Assembly (NCBI GenBank): GCA_025351645.1
Contig: JANXVN010000088.1
Coordinates: 1 to 36,845, forward strand
Length of the DNA: 36,845 nucleotides
Reading direction: 5' to 3'
From: Ferruginibacter sp.
GTDB lineage: Bacteria; Bacteroidota; Bacteroidia; Chitinophagales; Chitinophagaceae
Part shown: piece by piece, positions 33,999-36,845 of the stretch
Layout: each line of letters starts with the position of its first letter
Position numbering within the stretch: position 1 is the stretch's first letter
Position numbers and translations under genes: made by a program
Notes under the pieces: generated by a model
The model's database searches: none
Told to the model about the DNA's origin: nothing
What the model saw: only the letters and a program-made list of their open reading frames with translations

Positions 33999-36821
33999 AT
34001 GATGCTTGACTACTTATTAAATAAAAAAAGCTTACAAAATCCGAGTTTAACCCTAAAAATAGCCCGGCTCTTTCTAGGGCCATTCATATTGTTATTGCAA
34101 TTTTCTTCCTGCTCAAACCATGAAATACCCAAAACATATACAGTAGGATTTTCTCAATGTACTATACATGACGTATGGAGAGAGAATATGCTTAAAGAAA
34201 TGGAACGGGAGTTATCCTTTCATCCTGAATTAAAACTAGTTTTAAGAGAAGCAAACTTAAACTCCGACTTACAGGTTCAACAAATAAAGGATTTAGTTAA
34301 CCAAAAAATTGACCTACTAATTGTAACTCCTAATGAAGCTGCACCAATTACCCCTGTCCTCGACGAAGCATATAAAAAAGGTATTCCGGTAATAATTGTT
34401 GACAGAAATATATTGTCTACTAATTATTCAGCATTTATAGGGGCTGATAATTATAAAATAGGAGAAGATGCCGGCACCTATGCAAATACCATTTTAAAAG
34501 GTAAGGGAAACGTAATGGAAATTGGAGGCCCGGATATAGGCTCCTCTGCAGATATAGGCCGCCATAAAGGATTTACAGATATTATAAAACAATTTCCAGG
34601 GATAAAATACATTTCAAAATTTTCAGGTAATTGGGATAAATTTCCCGACGAAACGAGCAAAAAATTTGAAGACACGTTATTATCATATCCCAATATTCAA
34701 TTATTTTTTGCGCAAAATGACCGCCTAGCGTTTGGAGCCGCCAAAGTTTGTCAAAAACTTGGTGTAACGCATAAAATAAAAATCATTGGTGTAGATGGGC
34801 TATCCGGTGAAAATGGGGGTATAGACCTGGTAGAAAAAGGTATACTTAAAGCAACAATCCTCTATCCGTCGGGGGGTAAAGAAGCTATTGAGACTGCAAT
34901 AAATATCCTTGAAAACAAAAAGTATAAAAAAGAAATCAATCTTTCAACAACGGTTATTGATTCTACCAATGTAAGGATTATGAGGCTACAAAACGATAAA
35001 GTGCTTTTGCAACAAGTGGATATTGATAAAAGGCAAAAAAAGATTGAAGAACAAATACTCATTACCAATAACCAAACTACGATTATTTTGGTCATTTCAA
35101 TTTCACTGGCTATTGCCTTGATAATGGGATGTATTTTGTTTTACTATTTGCAGGAAAATAAAAAAATCAATAAAGAATTAGAAGTACAAAAAGAGGAAAT
35201 AATTGATCAGCGAAACCAGTTGATTGTTCTTGGAAAACATGCTCAGGAAGCAACTGAAGCAAAATTAAAATTTTTTACCAATATTTCACATGAGTTAAGA
35301 ACACCGCTTACGCTTATCCTTGGCCCCTTAGAAGATATATTAGTTTTACCAAAACTTCCATTTTCCATTAAAGTACCGCTGGATATGGTAAAGAAAAATG
35401 CTATGCGGCTTTTAAGGTTAGTAAACCAGTTAATGGATTTCAGGAAAATAGAAGAAGGCAAAATGAAAATAAAAGTTAGTGAGAATAATCTTACAACGTT
35501 TATTACAGATATTACAAATGCCTTTACAGAAACCGCTGTTAAAAATAAAATCTCTTTTAAAACAGATTCTAAGGACAATAACTTAATGGCATGGTTCGAT
35601 GTAAATATGTTAGATAAGATACTATTTAATATTCTCTCAAACGCTTTTAAATACACTGCAACCAATGGATTTATTAGTGTTTTAATCAGTAAAGATGCCG
35701 ATAATAAAAATGCTGTAATAACAATTGAAGATTCAGGTATTGGTATGAGCCCCGAAACCCTGGAACACGCTTTTGATTTATTTTACCAGGGTAAGGATGG
35801 CACCTATAAAGGTACCGGGCTGGGGCTCGCACTTTCAAAGGAATTAATTAACCTGCACCATGGCAGTATACAAATTAAAAGCGAAAAATGGAAAGGTGCG
35901 CTATTTAACATTACACTGCCGTTAGGAAAAGATCATTTTAATGTAAGGGAAATTAATAGTGCGCCTGTTGATTACAAATTAAATTATGAAGATGCAAAAA
36001 TTTATACCAACGAAACTGAAATATTGATACCTATTGCAGAGGAGAATGATTCCGTATTGCCCAAAGACCAATCTATTTTAATAATAGAAGACAATACTGA
36101 AATAAGAATGTTCCTTAAAAACCATTTAAACAAAAATTACGAAGTACTTGAAGCCGAGAATGGAAATATGGGTTTAAACCTGGCTTATGAAATTGTTCCG
36201 GATTTAATAATATCAGATATTTTATTACCGGGAAAAGATGGTATGGTGATTACCGAAACGTTGAAAAATGATTTACGGACCTCCCATATCCCCATTATAA
36301 TATTAACCGCAAAAGGCAGTCTCGAACAACAAATTGAAGGCTTAAAGTTAAAAGCAGACGCTTATATTATAAAGCCATTTAATATACAATACCTGGAAGA
36401 AAATATAAAAAGCTTGTTAAAAAACAGGGAAATATTAAAGGGGCATTATACCTGTGAGTTACCTGCTGGCAATAAGAAACATTCCACGGCAAAAAAAATT
36501 GATCGGAAATTTGTAAATGAATTTACCGCTATTGTGGAAGGAAATATTGCAAATGAAGACTTTGGCGTGGATGATATTTGCAAAGAAATAGGTATTTCAA
36601 GGGTGCAATTATACAGAAAAGTGAAAGCCGTTTTAGGATATAATATTAATGAATACATTCTTGATGTACGCATGCAAAAAGCAAAATATTTATTACTGAA
36701 TGAAGAGTTGTCCATTTCTGAAATCTCTTATAAGGTGGGCTTTTCTTCTCAAGCTTATTTCTCAACTGTTTTTAAATCTAAATTTGGCTTAACCCCCAAA
36801 GGGTTCAAAGAAATTGGTTAG
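33999..36821 (+). CDS. Hybrid two-component system regulator: periplasmic sugar-binding domain, histidine kinase, receiver, AraC-type HTH
   Basis: Peripla_BP-like TYTVGFSQCTIHDVWRENMLKEME...NQKIDLLIVTPNEAAPITPVLDEAYKKGIPVIIVDR; HK FFTNISHELRTPLTLILGPLED; receiver ILIIEDNTEIRMFLKNHL...DLIISDILLPGKDGM; C-terminal AraC HTH. Confidence 0.94.
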   Translation: MMLDYLLNKKSLQNPSLTLKIARLFLGPFILLLQFSSCSNHEIPKTYTVGFSQCTIHDVWRENMLKEMERELSFHPELKLVLREANLNSDLQVQQIKDLVNQKIDLLIVTPNEAAPITPVLDEAYKKGIPVIIVDRNILSTNYSAFIGADNYKIGEDAGTYANTILKGKGNVMEIGGPDIGSSADIGRHKGFTDIIKQFPGIKYISKFSGNWDKFPDETSKKFEDTLLSYPNIQLFFAQNDRLAFGAAKVCQKLGVTHKIKIIGVDGLSGENGGIDLVEKGILKATILYPSGGKEAIETAINILENKKYKKEINLSTTVIDSTNVRIMRLQNDKVLLQQVDIDKRQKKIEEQILITNNQTTIILVISISLAIALIMGCILFYYLQENKKINKELEVQKEEIIDQRNQLIVLGKHAQEATEAKLKFFTNISHELRTPLTLILGPLEDILVLPKLPFSIKVPLDMVKKNAMRLLRLVNQLMDFRKIEEGKMKIKVSENNLTTFITDITNAFTETAVKNKISFKTDSKDNNLMAWFDVNMLDKILFNILSNAFKYTATNGFISVLISKDADNKNAVITIEDSGIGMSPETLEHAFDLFYQGKDGTYKGTGLGLALSKELINLHHGSIQIKSEKWKGALFNITLPLGKDHFNVREINSAPVDYKLNYEDAKIYTNETEILIPIAEENDSVLPKDQSILIIEDNTEIRMFLKNHLNKNYEVLEAENGNMGLNLAYEIVPDLIISDILLPGKDGMVITETLKNDLRTSHIPIIILTAKGSLEQQIEGLKLKADAYIIKPFNIQYLEENIKSLLKNREILKGHYTCELPAGNKKHSTAKKIDRKFVNEFTAIVEGNIANEDFGVDDICKEIGISRVQLYRKVKAVLGYNINEYILDVRMQKAKYLLLNEELSISEISYKVGFSSQAYFSTVFKSKFGLTPKGFKEIG

Positions 36822-36845
36822 CATTAATCGGTATTATATTTTTAG

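Overview
A Bacteroidetes chromosomal window, probably Chitinophagaceae-like judging by protein families and TAnnTTTG-type -7 boxes. Most of it (1-24.9 kb) is ordinary core gene content: 3' end of lptD, DHH phosphoesterase, FKBP lipoprotein, folP, DUF1599, a DoxX/BT_3928-like protein, an ABC permease, DUF721, recF, pdhA, a TPR protein, ribH, a CCG Fe-S protein, tatC, tatA, two ferritin-like proteins, EVE, Sir2, a PIN/DUF6364 toxin-antitoxin pair, saccharopine dehydrogenase and gyrA. From 25.7 kb to the end lies a compact, probable fructan utilisation locus (GH32, SusD, SusC, sugar MFS, and a hybrid two-component regulator with a periplasmic sugar-binding sensor). The observations most worth a second look are: (1) three same-orientation copies of a GC-rich structured intergenic element (684-772, 11340-11452, 21426-21542) with an interchangeable apical stem and compensatory changes, each lying upstream of the apparent promoter of the next gene; (2) a decayed gliding-motility-type secreted protein gene (3098-5738, minus) whose four recognisable in-frame nonsense codons all sit at expected Trp positions, alongside several small indels; (3) face-to-face -7 boxes forming an inverted repeat between folP and DUF1599; (4) perfect 10-bp direct repeats around the toxin-antitoxin promoter; (5) a 20-bp-spaced direct repeat upstream of susC that could be the regulator's operator. 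No CRISPR array, rRNA, tRNA or insertion sequence was recognised. All calls are from reading the sequence; no searches were run.
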